A DNA stretch of 64,000 nt from Polyangiaceae bacterium (GCA_025936115.1 JAICTZ010000014.1:124001-188000); one strand, 5' to 3'; positions 35,838 to 45,087 are shown, numbered from the stretch's first letter. The notes: a model not told the origin generated them from the sequence alone. Numbers and translations are program-made.

Positions 35838-37542
35838 CCGCGCTCCCGAAGCCGAAGTTTCGCTGTCGGGGCGCGTGGTACTCGGGCGTTACCGCGTGGT
35901 GCGACCGCTCGCGCGGGGCGGGATGGGCGTCGTGTACCTCGGTCGCGTAGAGGGCGCGGCGGGGTTCTCGAAGCCCGTCGTGATCAAGACGCTGCTCGCT
36001 CACCCGCGAGACGGAGGCGAGGGCGAGCAACTGTTCGCGCGCGAGGCGCGCATCGTGTCTCACCTGCAGCATCCCGGCATCGTGGCCGTGATCGACTTCG
36101 GCCAAGTCGAGCGCACCCACGTCATGGTGCTCGAGTACGTGCACGGCTATAACCTTGGCCAGTGGTTCCGCTACGTGAAGGAGGCGCGGGGCAGCGTGCC
36201 CGTCCGTCACGCGATCCACGTCGCGCTCGGCGTGCTCGATGCGCTCGACTATGCCCATCGGCTCACGCAGCCCGACGGCACCCCGTACGGCATCATCCAC
36301 CGCGACATCTCGCCCGGTAACGTCCTCATCGATTCGCAGGGCCGCGTCAAACTGGCTGATTTCGGCATCGCACGCACCGACGACGACGAGTTCGAGACGC
36401 AGCAGGGCATGTTCCGCGGCACGCTCCCCTTCAGTGCTCCCGAGGTGCTGCATGGTGATCCGGTCGACGGGCGCTGCGATCAATACGCCTGCGCCGTGCT
36501 GCTCTACCAGCTCCTCACGGGAACCCACCCGTTCAAGGGGACCGAAACGGCGCAGACCATCACGCGCATTCTCACGCTCGAGCCACCGTCCGTGTCCGTG
36601 TTGCGGCCCGACGTACCCCCCGAGCTCGATCGAGCCATCGCTCGGGCCATGTCGAAGCAGCCCGACGAACGGTTTCGCAGCGCAAACGAGTTCGCGGAGA
36701 CGCTGCGCCGGGGTTCGACCTGGTCGGAGCGCGACGCCGCGCAAGATTTCAGCCAGCAGATCGAGCAGGACTTCTTCGGCGAGATGCCGAAGCTCCTTGG
36801 GATCGAGCCGCTCTCGGTGCGCGATGCGTCGTGGCGGGACGCGCAGGACACGGAAGAAACTTCGGTCGTATCCCTGAGCTCCTCGCCGCCCGAAATACGG
36901 AGCGCCGTCACCAAGCGCCTCGGCCCGCCCGCGGAGACCACCACGGTGTCACCGCTCACGCCGGCCGCAGCTCCCGCACCGAAGTCGGGCGTCAATTGGA
37001 CTTTGCTGGGCATCTCCGCGCTCGCGGCGATTGCGGCCGTGGCCGCGCTACTGAGTGTGGTGTTGCGACCCGCGCCCGACGGCGCGCAGAAGCTCATCGT
37101 CGTCGAGAAGCAGTCCGATCCGGAGACTGCGCCGCCCACGGCGAGCGCCGCCGTCGAGCAACCAGCCGAGCTGGCAACGCCGGCCTCTCCGGCCGAATCG
37201 GCCGCCACGGCACACGGCCCCGCGCCCCGGGCCGCGCCGACGGGCTCGGCCTCACCCTCGCGCAGCGGTTCGATCGCGCGCGCCTTCCAGCGCCAAGAAG
37301 CGGCGATTCAACGCTGCTTCCAGCAGAATCCCACGGGCTCCGAGGGGCCGCCGCGGGTCACCGTGCGCTTCAACGTCGAGCGCGACGGGCACGTCTCCTC
37401 CGCGTCCCTCGATCCGGGGAGTATGACGGGACAGCCGATCGGCTCGTGCATCCTGGCCATCGCGCGCGCCACGAACTTCGGCCCGCAGCCGGACCCCGTT
37501 TCCTTTTCGATCCCGATCGCAGCCCGCGTCGTGCGCCGCTGA
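35827..37542 (+). CDS. Transmembrane Ser/Thr kinase with TonB/AgmX-like C-terminal domain
   Basis: 571 residues from GTG 35827. Kinase domain: GRYRVVRPLARGGMGVVYLG, Lys54 in VVIKTLL, HRDISPGN with Asp160, DFGIAR with Asp178, and PEVL activation end; all key residues are present. A linker and one membrane helix (about 390-412) separate it from a Pro/Ala-rich periplasmic stretch and a C-terminal domain IARAFQRQEAAIQRCF, VTVRFNVERDGHV, SCILAIARATNF, typical of AgmX/PglI-TonB-like C-terminal domains in myxobacteria. This topology lets a periplasmic event reach a cytosolic kinase. It overlaps the FecR gene by 11 bp and ends the operon. Confidence 0.9.
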   Translation: MPASRAPEAEVSLSGRVVLGRYRVVRPLARGGMGVVYLGRVEGAAGFSKPVVIKTLLAHPRDGGEGEQLFAREARIVSHLQHPGIVAVIDFGQVERTHVMVLEYVHGYNLGQWFRYVKEARGSVPVRHAIHVALGVLDALDYAHRLTQPDGTPYGIIHRDISPGNVLIDSQGRVKLADFGIARTDDDEFETQQGMFRGTLPFSAPEVLHGDPVDGRCDQYACAVLLYQLLTGTHPFKGTETAQTITRILTLEPPSVSVLRPDVPPELDRAIARAMSKQPDERFRSANEFAETLRRGSTWSERDAAQDFSQQIEQDFFGEMPKLLGIEPLSVRDASWRDAQDTEETSVVSLSSSPPEIRSAVTKRLGPPAETTTVSPLTPAAAPAPKSGVNWTLLGISALAAIAAVAALLSVVLRPAPDGAQKLIVVEKQSDPETAPPTASAAVEQPAELATPASPAESAATAHGPAPRAAPTGSASPSRSGSIARAFQRQEAAIQRCFQQNPTGSEGPPRVTVRFNVERDGHVSSASLDPGSMTGQPIGSCILAIARATNFGPQPDPVSFSIPIAARVVRR

Positions 37543-37621
37543 AGCGACAGCCGCGCACCACCACCTCCGCATACGACGTTGAGTGCGATGAGGGGTGTCA
37601 CTCCCACCTGTTTTCCGCGCA

Positions 37622-37637
37622 CCCCAAAAAATTGGGG
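37622..37637 (+). terminator. Short hairpin after kinase operon
   Basis: CCCCAA-AAAA-TTGGGG, a 6-bp stem with an A4 loop, 80 bp after the kinase stop in the 177-bp gap. No U-tract follows, so it may be a pause site or a factor-dependent terminator. The remainder of the gap shows nothing else. Confidence 0.35.
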
Positions 37638-37719
37638 CAGCGCCGCCACTGACCGAACGCTCCCGTGTCTCCCGACATGCGAGCTCGGTCGCGCAGCTCG
37701 TCACTACCAAGAGGCCTTC

Positions 37720-39324
37720 TTGAAGCATCATTTCCGTTTCGCCGGTATCACCCTGCTCCTTGCGGCCGCCTTACAGGTTCACTGCGGTGGCAGGAGCGAG
37801 AGCCCGGGCACGCGGACTTCGGGCGCCGCGGCAGGGCAGGGTGGCGGCGCCGCGACCGCCGGGCTCGGCGCGGCCGGCCGGGCGAAGGCCGGCACGGGAG
37901 GAACGGCGGCGAACGCCGGCAATGCGAGCAGCGCGGGCGGCACGGGCAACGAGCCCGGCACATCCGGTGGTGTGAGTGGTTCGTTCGCGGGCAGCCTGGG
38001 TGAGGCGGGCAGCACGTCCGGAAGCGGCGGCACGTCAGCGAGTGGCTGCGCGCTCGGGCAGGTCGACTGTGCGGGAACGTGCGTCAACCTCGCGAGCGAC
38101 GTGAGCAACTGCGGCGCTTGCGGCATGCAGTGCGGGGCGGACGAGGCGTGCGACCTTGGCGTCTGTACGAGCGCCGGGTGCACGACGGGTCTCAGCGCCT
38201 GCGGCGCCTCGTGCGTGGACTTCGATAGCGACGTGAGCCATTGCGGCGGTTGCGACACGCAATGCACCGCGAGCATGATCTGTTCCGGTTCCGCCGGCTG
38301 TACCTGTCCGAGCGGGACTTTCGACTGCGGTAGCTGCGTCGATCTGGGGAGCGATCCGGCGCATTGCGGCAACTGCGCGACGAGCTGCGCGAGCGGCGAG
38401 GTCTGCGACAGCGGGACCTGCAGGACGGGCTGCAGCGCAGCGCTCGCTGCCTGCGGAGGCGCGTGCGTGGATCTGGCGGGCGACTCCATGCACTGTGGCG
38501 ACTGCGCGACGAGCTGCGGCGGCGGCGAGATCTGCGTGTCGGGACAATGCACCTGCCCGGTCGGACAGACATCCTGCAACGGCGCGTGCGTCGACACGAC
38601 GGTGAGCTTCGCGAACTGCGGCGCCTGCGGCACGGCGTGCGGTGCCGGGGAAGCTTGCGTCAACGGTGTGTGCGCAACCACGGGGTGCCCCGCGAAGCAG
38701 CAACTGTGCGGCGGAGCCTGCGTCGACGTCAACAAGGACGCCACCAATTGCGGGGCCTGCGGCAACGTGTGCACGGGCGGGCAAGTCTGCACGACCGGTA
38801 CCTGCGCGTGTCCGAACGGCCTCGCGCTGTGTGCGGGCGTCTGCGTCGACACGACCACGGACCCGGCCGCTTGCGGGGCTTGCGGCGCCGCCTGCACGAG
38901 CGGCGAGGTCTGCTCGCAATCGACTTGCGCGGGCAGCTGCGCGGCAGGCGAAACGGACTGCGCGGGCGCCTGCGTGGACACCGCGAGCAACGCGAGCAAC
39001 TGCGGTGCGTGCGGTGTCGCCTGCACGGGCGGGACCGTCTGTAGCGGCGGCGGCTGCGTCTGCCCGCCCAACACGGAGGCGTGCGGCGACCCGCCTTTGT
39101 GCACGAACACCGCCTCGAACCCCGCCAACTGCGGCGGCTGCGGCATGCGCTGTGACAAGGGCCAGGTCTGCTCCGAAGGCATGTGCGCGTGCCCGGGTGG
39201 CTTCAAACTTTGCTCGGATAACGCGGGCGCCAGCAGCTGCGTCAACGTGAAGACGGACGAAGCCAACTGCGGTGACTGCGGAACCGTCTGCGACGGCAGG
39301 TGCGTGAACGGCGACTGCCGTTGA
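37720..39324 (+). CDS. Secreted Cys-rich repeat protein, ten CGxCG modules
   Basis: 534 residues from a TTG at 37720, preceded by AAGAGG; the in-frame ATG at 37579 would place 47 non-secretory residues before the signal peptide. Signal LKHHFRFAGITLLLAAAL with candidate lipobox Cys22 (weak, His at -1). After a Gly/Ala linker (to about 105) come about ten modules of roughly 38-45 residues with the pattern C-GxCVDxxxDxxNCGxCGxxC-xGxxCxxGxC, e.g. CVDVNKDATNCGACGNVC. Each module carries about eight Cys, giving a disulfide-rich rod. The type resembles MXAN_6577-like cysteine-rich proteins. Function unknown, probably cell-surface. Confidence 0.85.
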   Translation: MKHHFRFAGITLLLAAALQVHCGGRSESPGTRTSGAAAGQGGGAATAGLGAAGRAKAGTGGTAANAGNASSAGGTGNEPGTSGGVSGSFAGSLGEAGSTSGSGGTSASGCALGQVDCAGTCVNLASDVSNCGACGMQCGADEACDLGVCTSAGCTTGLSACGASCVDFDSDVSHCGGCDTQCTASMICSGSAGCTCPSGTFDCGSCVDLGSDPAHCGNCATSCASGEVCDSGTCRTGCSAALAACGGACVDLAGDSMHCGDCATSCGGGEICVSGQCTCPVGQTSCNGACVDTTVSFANCGACGTACGAGEACVNGVCATTGCPAKQQLCGGACVDVNKDATNCGACGNVCTGGQVCTTGTCACPNGLALCAGVCVDTTTDPAACGACGAACTSGEVCSQSTCAGSCAAGETDCAGACVDTASNASNCGACGVACTGGTVCSGGGCVCPPNTEACGDPPLCTNTASNPANCGGCGMRCDKGQVCSEGMCACPGGFKLCSDNAGASSCVNVKTDEANCGDCGTVCDGRCVNGDCR

Positions 39325-39370
39325 GAGCACACTCAACGTCGCCTCAGTCGCCGCGACGCGAACGGCTGCA

Positions 39371-39409
39371 TGGCGCAACTTGCGCCACGGCCTAGCGCAA
39401 CTTGCGCCA
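39371..39409 (+). promoter_or_regulatory. Two 17-bp operator-like palindromes 22 bp apart
   Basis: TGGCGCAACTTGCGCCA (39371-39387) is a perfect inverted repeat around a central C. TAGCGCAACTTGCGCCA (39393-39409) repeats it with one arm mismatch, exactly 22 bp (about two helix turns) downstream. They lie about 200 bp before the metalloprotease gene, in the gap 39325-39589 where no gene is seen. Cooperative binding of a dimeric regulator is likely. Confidence 0.55.
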
Positions 39410-39589
39410 CTCGTGGTGCCACGACCCACCCCACACCGCGCGCACTAATCCGGGGCGCGCGATCTTTCATAGCCCGCTGACGAAGAGAGTTGCGCGCCGA
39501 TCACCGAAGGGCGAGAGTACGCCGTGTTGGTGCGAGGCCCGCGTTTCGACTCCACCGGGAGCCGAGCGGGAAGTCAGTGGAGGAACCAA

Positions 39590-41548
39590 ATGGAGCCGTC
39601 TATTACGTCGATACGGGTGCCTGGAACTCGTGAAAAAGTGGCGCTCGTGCTCTTCGGGGCTCTGGCGACTCTGAGTTGCAGTGCGCCCGAGGAAGTTCTC
39701 GGCGAGGCGGCTGCGGTCGAGGTGGCGCACGGTCCGCTCGCGGCCGCTCCGGCACGGATCACGTTCCAGGGGCGCCTCGTGGTGCCCGATCCTTACGACT
39801 GTACCGGCGGCACCACGAGCGCGGCGATGGCCTGGTCCACTTGCCATGCTTTCAAACGGCACTTCGATCCAGCGACCGGCGCCGCGATCACGTCGAATAA
39901 CTACGTTCCGACCGCCGCGCGTCCGCTGACGGCGCGCCTGGGCGTCGTGTACCAAGCCTGGCCGAGCGGAGCCATTTGCGACTCAGCGTGGCTGCAGACC
40001 GACGACAACGGTAACTTCAGCGCGGATCTCGCGAACTGCGCGCCCGACGGCGGCGGCGTGATGAACTACACGGTACAGCTGTCGGCGGCCCGCACTGTCA
40101 CACTGAGCAGTGGAGTCGAGCAGCGGACGGTGCGCGCGCTCTGGCCACGGGATCAGATCCCGCAGACCTACTTCGCGAGCGACGCGGACGTCGTCTACCG
40201 AGAGACGGACGTGAATGGCGCCGTCACGGAGTTCATCGTTCCTGCGCTCAGTGCGCGTCACTTTTTCACTGCTTCGGCGGGGGCAACGATCTTCCAGCTC
40301 GGCAACGAAGTCATCGATGGCTTCGACTTCGGGCCGGACTATCGCGACTACGTTCGCGGTGCGCTCGCTGCCTGGCAGAACCTGCTCGGCATCCACGCCA
40401 AGACGCGGACCGTCTTGTCCGCCAACGGACGCGATGAGCTCTACGCACGTCTGTTCACTAGCGACCCGAACTGCAGCAACTGTTACTCGATGTTTTTCCA
40501 GATGCCGGGCGCGTTCGGCGGCGGGGTCGGCGGTGCCGGTGCCTTCTCGACCGCGGCGCCCGCGGCGGACGTGTCGGAGAGCCAGGTGATGGCGCTGTCC
40601 GCGGCGGGCCTCATCGCTCACGAGTTCGGTCACGGCATCAACGAGAGCCTCGCTCCGCTTTCGATGCAATACGACGACTCGTTCCACGCCATGGTGCGGA
40701 ATCCGGACGGATCCAGCTACGGCGTGTCGCACCGGAGCATCGCGCCGACCACGAGCGACGTCCTGCAACAACAAGAGGCCGGCCAAGCCATGGTCGAGGG
40801 TTTCGCGGAAGCGATGGCCCGCTTCCTGCTCTTGGACGGCTGCAACGGCAATAACCCCACGTTCGACGTGCTCGGCAACTCCGACATGGGCACGAACATG
40901 TGGGACCCCAACGCGTACGCCGCCTGCGACAGCCAAGTCGGCAGCGGTTGTCCCTTCCACAACTTTCGCGCGCAAATGGTGGCGCGCGGCATTGCCGAGG
41001 GCTCGGCCGAGTGGAATCGTAGGAAGACCGCGCTCGTGAACCTTGCGACGACCGCCGCGAGCCGCGGCCCCGCGCGCGTGTTCTCCAACAACGAGGCCAA
41101 GGCGTCGCAGTTCTTTTGCAAGCTCCTCGCCAATCGGCCGGACTACTCGAGCATGGCAGGCCGCGTGCTCAATCAATGGTATGTCGGTGACTACACGTAC
41201 CTCGTGAGCGAAATCCTCGACGGCCGAACGCCGGCAGTGACCTGGCGCCGCTATCTGAGCGACGTTTCCGCGTTCAACGCGCCCCACGTCACGCTGATCC
41301 AACTCATGCAAGCCATGACTCAGGTCTGCGCCGACTGTAACCAAATCCCGTCGCCGCTCCCCCCACCGTGGTGGCAGCTCCCGTCCCTCACCGACGGCGC
41401 GAACGCCAACTACGACGCCGTGCGAATCTCGGTGAACGGCCGGCTCTCACCGCAAAACCTGGCACGCGTCCTCATCAGCGGCGGCTACGTCACCAAGTTC
41501 CGCATGAACAACCTACTTCGTGCGTCGTTCATGGACGAAATCCCGTAG
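39590..41548 (+). CDS. Secreted zinc metalloprotease-like lipoprotein (HEFGH)
   Basis: 652 residues from ATG 39590, chosen because GGAGG lies just upstream; the GTG/ATG at 39524 would add 22 non-secretory residues. Lipobox Cys30 (TLSC). A beta-rich N-terminal domain (about 50-240) is followed by the catalytic region with AHEFGHGINE (about residue 344), the HExxH zinc motif, and MVEGFAEAMARF about 60 residues later, whose Glu can be the third zinc ligand as in gluzincins. Conserved Cys pairs (CNGNNPTF, CDSQVGSGC, CADC) suggest disulfides. It should cut proteins outside the cell or at the surface. Family assignment beyond the motif is uncertain. Confidence 0.78.
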   Translation: MEPSITSIRVPGTREKVALVLFGALATLSCSAPEEVLGEAAAVEVAHGPLAAAPARITFQGRLVVPDPYDCTGGTTSAAMAWSTCHAFKRHFDPATGAAITSNNYVPTAARPLTARLGVVYQAWPSGAICDSAWLQTDDNGNFSADLANCAPDGGGVMNYTVQLSAARTVTLSSGVEQRTVRALWPRDQIPQTYFASDADVVYRETDVNGAVTEFIVPALSARHFFTASAGATIFQLGNEVIDGFDFGPDYRDYVRGALAAWQNLLGIHAKTRTVLSANGRDELYARLFTSDPNCSNCYSMFFQMPGAFGGGVGGAGAFSTAAPAADVSESQVMALSAAGLIAHEFGHGINESLAPLSMQYDDSFHAMVRNPDGSSYGVSHRSIAPTTSDVLQQQEAGQAMVEGFAEAMARFLLLDGCNGNNPTFDVLGNSDMGTNMWDPNAYAACDSQVGSGCPFHNFRAQMVARGIAEGSAEWNRRKTALVNLATTAASRGPARVFSNNEAKASQFFCKLLANRPDYSSMAGRVLNQWYVGDYTYLVSEILDGRTPAVTWRRYLSDVSAFNAPHVTLIQLMQAMTQVCADCNQIPSPLPPPWWQLPSLTDGANANYDAVRISVNGRLSPQNLARVLISGGYVTKFRMNNLLRASFMDEIP

Positions 41549-41577
41549 GCGAGATCGTCGGCTTGCTCGACCGCGCT

Positions 41578-41607
41578 GGGAGCATAACGGGAACATCGAA
41601 TGCTCCC
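41578..41607. terminator. Hairpin between convergent genes
   Basis: GGGAGCAT and ATGCTCCC form an 8-bp stem around a 14-nt loop, 30 bp after the metalloprotease stop and before the convergent lipoprotein gene. No U-tract, but the position suits termination. Confidence 0.5.
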
Positions 41608-41683
41608 GGCCTTGGTAGGACGGACTTTAGCCGCTCACTTGGCGCAGGTTGCGCGAGGGCTCGACTTGAGCCAGCCAGGCGCG

Positions 41684-43300
41684 TTAGGGGACGGCCGTGA
41701 CGATTGCGAGCGTCGGCTCGTCCGTCAGGGCGACGAGGCGCGTTCCGTCACCGGATGCCTTGAGCTGGCGCGGCCGCAGCGTGTGCATGGAGGGTGACAT
41801 CTTGTGGCTGGCGAGCAGCGAGCCGTCGGGGCCGTAGAGCCACACGTCGGCCGGTCCGTACGAGACGCTCGCGCCGGCGAGCGTGACGCCTTGATCGGTG
41901 ACTTCGATGTTGTTCGGATACGCGTCGCCAGCGAGGATTGAAACCACCGCGCCCGAGCTGTCGTAGCCGCGAAAGTTGTAAGGGGAGCCGGACGCCACGA
42001 AGGCCAGCGAGCCGTCCACGCTGAGAGCGATGTCTTGGCCATTGCTGCCGACACCCCAGTCTCCGATCGATTCGCCGACCACTGCGGCTCCGACCTCGAG
42101 ACCTGAATCCGCATCGAAGTCGAGGGCGTAGCACTCCATGTCATACGCACTCCCTCGGTCGATGCGGCAGAGGCGCGTTCCATCGAGACTCGCGTCGATG
42201 GCCACGATGCCGGAGCCGCCGCCGCGGAAAGAGGGCGCGAGCAGCGCGCCCGAGTCCGCATCGTAGAAGCTGCCGGTGCCCGCCACCACGATCCCGTGGC
42301 CCCGCGTGCGGGCATACGTGAGATCCCCCGGGTCGGTCGATTCGAGCGTCCAGGAGGAGCCCGAGTTCGAGCGGTCGAGATCGATCGAGACGACCTCCGA
42401 CTGAGCTAGGTCGGCGGCAAAGAGGCGCGAGCCGTCGGAGCTCACAGTGAGACTACCAAGCGCCGCGGCGACCCCGGGGAGGGTACGCTCCAGGTGGCCG
42501 GTGAAGACGTTGTATACGCGGATGTCCGCGCCGCCGTCGTCGACATACGCGTAAGGACGAATCGGATCAGTCACGAGCCATTGGGCGGTCTCGACCACGT
42601 TTGCGCTCGCCGGCGGCTCCTCGCTGGTCACCCACAATCCGACGCGGATGCGATCGCTCGCGGCGCCATCCGGGCTGGAAAAGAGCGTCACCGTGGCGTA
42701 CGCGACCTGGTCGGCGCTCCGACCACCAGGGTCGGCCGTAAGAACGAGCTCTTCGCCGGCGGATCCCTCGGTCGTGACGCTGAGCCAGTCGCGGTCGGCA
42801 TGCGCGTACCAGCGTACCGGCGCGCCGCGCCCGTCGGTCACGCGCACGGCCTCGCTCAAATGCGCCAACCCAGGCGCACTCACGAAAGCGACCCCGTTGT
42901 CCGAGGCGAGCACTTCGTAGGAGAGCGGCCCGCCGGAGGGCGACCCAGCGATGCCCCCTTCGTTTTCAGGAGCACCGGCGGCGCTCTCGGTGCCGGCACT
43001 GCTCAGGGCCCCGCCCTGCGCCATCGCACCGCCGCGGCTTGTCCCACCGCTGGGGTTCATTCCGCCGGCAGCGCCACTTTGCGCCTTACCGCCGTGACCA
43101 CTCGCGTCACCGTCATCGGGCTGCCCGCGACCGCCCGTCACATCCGCGCCGCTAACGCCCTGGGCCGCAGCACGCCCCCCACTGGCACCCCCGCCCGCGC
43201 AGCGTGCACCTGCCGGGCATCCTTCCGACCGAACGCTGACGCCGCCGCACCCTGCCGCGAAGCACGCGAGCAACGCCGCTATTCGAGTGTCCACTAGCAC
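41684..43300 (-). CDS. BACON-like/propeller lipoprotein
   Basis: 538 residues from GTG 43300 (GAGG eight nt upstream). Lipobox Cys18 (FAAGC), Gly/Ala/Ser linker to about residue 130. Then a BACON-like Ig domain (DWLSVTTEGSAGEELVLTADPGG with VTLFSSPDG) and a beta-propeller whose blades read YAYVDDGGADIRVYNVFTG, LTVSSDGSRLFAADLAQSEV, IVVAGTGSFYDADSG and IALSVDGSLAFVASG. Such repeats suit binding of surface ligands; no enzymatic residues stand out. It is convergent with the metalloprotease gene and divergent from the methyltransferase gene. Confidence 0.75.
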   Translation of the reverse strand: MLVDTRIAALLACFAAGCGGVSVRSEGCPAGARCAGGGASGGRAAAQGVSGADVTGGRGQPDDGDASGHGGKAQSGAAGGMNPSGGTSRGGAMAQGGALSSAGTESAAGAPENEGGIAGSPSGGPLSYEVLASDNGVAFVSAPGLAHLSEAVRVTDGRGAPVRWYAHADRDWLSVTTEGSAGEELVLTADPGGRSADQVAYATVTLFSSPDGAASDRIRVGLWVTSEEPPASANVVETAQWLVTDPIRPYAYVDDGGADIRVYNVFTGHLERTLPGVAAALGSLTVSSDGSRLFAADLAQSEVVSIDLDRSNSGSSWTLESTDPGDLTYARTRGHGIVVAGTGSFYDADSGALLAPSFRGGGSGIVAIDASLDGTRLCRIDRGSAYDMECYALDFDADSGLEVGAAVVGESIGDWGVGSNGQDIALSVDGSLAFVASGSPYNFRGYDSSGAVVSILAGDAYPNNIEVTDQGVTLAGASVSYGPADVWLYGPDGSLLASHKMSPSMHTLRPRQLKASGDGTRLVALTDEPTLAIVTAVP

Positions 43301-43516
43301 CGGAGTACCTCAACATTCGAAGAGGGAGCAAGCCCCGGCGCTGCTACGGCCTCGCCGAAAATGTGTCGCTCATCGCCGGCGTGTACTTGCCGCTCGAACG
43401 CCCGAACACGACGACCGGCGCAGCGCAGAGGGCCGGCAGGCGCCGAACGGCACCATCGCTCGCTCGCGCTCACATCCTAGACTTCACGTTCAGCGCGGGA
43501 TTAAGCTGCATGCACC

Positions 43517-44296
43517 ATGATGAGCCCATCCTTGGGAGACTTCCGAGCCATCCCGCACCGAGTCCGGCGCGTCGCCAACCTGGTCGACGCCGCCCTATGG
43601 CTCGGCGTGTCACCGACGAAAGTTCTCGACCGTGAGTGGCGGCTGGCTGTCGATATCACCAGGTTCACTCTGCTGCCGCCTCACGTGCGCGCCAACCTGC
43701 GCACGGTGTGCGACGTCGGGGCGAATCGCGGCGATTGGACCGCGGCGATTTTGAAACTCGCGCAACCCAAGCTGGCCGTCGCTTTCGAGCCGATCCCCGA
43801 GGTTTTCTCGGAGTTGAATGCCAGGTTCTCCGGGCGGGCCAACGTTCGCTGTGTGCGCGCCGCGGTGGGCAGCTCCAAGACCGAGGTCGCCTTCAACGTC
43901 GAGAATCAGTCTGAGCTATCGTCGATTCGACCCTTGGGCGACAAGGGTCGGAAGATCCACGGCGCATTCGTGAGCCGGCAGAAGATCTCGGTCCCCCTCG
44001 TTACCCTAGACGACGAACTCGCCAGCCTCGACGAAGTTTCGCTGCTGAAGCTAGACGTCCAAGGCTACGAAAATGAGGTCATCCGCGGAGCGAAAGAGAC
44101 CCTGAACAAGTGCCAGTGCCTGATGACTGAAGTTCTCTACGAGCGCGACTACTACGCTGGGGCGCTCCCGTTCCTGGAGCTCGCTCGCTTGATCGAAGAT
44201 ACGTCCCCCTTACGCCTGTCGTGCGTGTCAGAACCGGTGCTTACCCCTGACGGCTTGGCCTCGTGGGCCGACGCTGTCTTCGTCAAACCTTCCTGA
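43517..44296 (+). CDS. FkbM-family SAM-dependent methyltransferase
   Basis: 259 residues. Class I methyltransferase fold with motif I VCDVGANRGDWTAAIL (about 64-79), the acidic AVAFEPIPEVF after strand 2, NVRCVRAAVGSS, and the FkbM-typical VSLLKLDVQGYENEVIRGA. Members methylate hydroxyls of sugars, lipids or natural products. No glycosyltransferase or biosynthetic cluster is adjacent, so the substrate is open. It is followed immediately by degraded gene fragments, so this may be the edge of a rearranged region. Confidence 0.88.
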   Translation: MMSPSLGDFRAIPHRVRRVANLVDAALWLGVSPTKVLDREWRLAVDITRFTLLPPHVRANLRTVCDVGANRGDWTAAILKLAQPKLAVAFEPIPEVFSELNARFSGRANVRCVRAAVGSSKTEVAFNVENQSELSSIRPLGDKGRKIHGAFVSRQKISVPLVTLDDELASLDEVSLLKLDVQGYENEVIRGAKETLNKCQCLMTEVLYERDYYAGALPFLELARLIEDTSPLRLSCVSEPVLTPDGLASWADAVFVKPS

Positions 44297-44310
44297 GGCG
44301 TGCAAATGAT

Positions 44311-44424
44311 CGCCGAGCCAGCGCCCAAGCGTGCGGAAGCTAATCCCCACTTCCGAGGCCACCTCGACGATCGTCGCCCCCTGCCGTCGCCTCGCGACGG
44401 TATACGACGGCAACTTTTGCGGCC
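44311..44424 (-). pseudogene. Transposase-type helix-turn-helix fragment
   Basis: The minus strand reads KLPSYTVARRRQGATIVEV followed by ASEVGISFRTLGRWL, a helix-turn-helix typical of the DNA-binding part of IS transposase OrfA proteins. The surrounding frame has no further transposase sequence and no terminal inverted repeats were found, so it is a remnant. Confidence 0.5.
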
Positions 44425-44455
44425 CCGCCGCGGTGGCGAGCGATCTCGTCCCACG

Positions 44456-44726
44456 GATCTCAAGCCGGGCGTGGAGCTCGAAGGCGTGGTGACGAACATC
44501 ACGGCGTTCGGCGCGTTCGTCGGCCGTCGTCATCGGCTCGATCGTCGCACGCACCGTCGTCGGGGCCATGGCCCTCTTCAACCCGGGCGTCCGCGCGTTC
44601 GCGCCGAACCGTGTCAGCGACGCGTTCGAGTCCCTGCGCATCTCGAGCCCGCGCTGGCCCGAAGTGCTCGACCTCGCGCGTCAGCTGCACGACGAGCTCG
44701 GCGTCCCCTTCACGGCGTCTCTCTGA
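44456..44726 (+). pseudogene. Tex-like S1 fragment fused to a second gene tail
   Basis: From 44456 one frame reads DLKPGVELEGVVTN then ITAFGAFV, the start of an S1 RNA-binding domain as in the transcription accessory protein Tex. After FGAFV the similarity breaks off. A different frame then reads VVIGSIVARTVVGAMALFNPG, DAFESLRISSPRWPEVLDLA and DELGVPFTASL to a TGA at 44726, apparently the end of an unrelated gene that I do not recognise. Both are truncated; the stretch is a patchwork of gene debris. Confidence 0.5.
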
Positions 44727-44784
44727 GCCTGTTCTCGTCGGCGAGAGGGCGCTAAGCTTTTTGGGATCGGCGCGCGACCACGCG

Positions 44785-44850
44785 CGTCGTAGGCTGAAAA
44801 GCATTGCCGTGCGGGGTGGACGCGCGGGAACGCTTTTCAGCCTACGCCGG
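44785..44850. repeat. Interspersed repeat, inverted pair
   Basis: CGTAGGCTGAAAAGCATTGCC (44788-44808, written here as CGTAGGCTGAAAAGC plus ATTGCC) is followed 17 bp later by its near-perfect reverse complement GGGAACGCTTTTC plus AGCCTACG (to 44846). The arm is the same core found singly at 23152 and 30764. It can fold into a 20-bp hairpin, like REP/BIME elements or the ends of a miniature transposon. Confidence 0.7.
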
Positions 44851-45087
44851 ACGTCGACGCACGCCGGCATCCAACAAACAAGGCCGTGCTCCGGCTAGCT
44901 TTCGAGCCACGACCGGGAAGGTCGACAGCGCGCATTTCGTACAAAAAGCTCGAGCGACGGCTGTTCTCCCTGAGCTTTTGTGGGTGTCGAACCCATGAGG
45001 TCCTACATGCTTCGAGCGCAATGTTGCTTGCTTGGTTGCGGCAAGGCCGGGGATGATCGCGCGCTTCGTCTGAAAGGAGACCTGCAA

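Noticed and set aside
37579..37719. ATG start 37579 for the Cys-rich repeat protein
   Set aside because: It puts 47 residues with no secretory character before a clear signal peptide that has its own TTG and AAGAGG.
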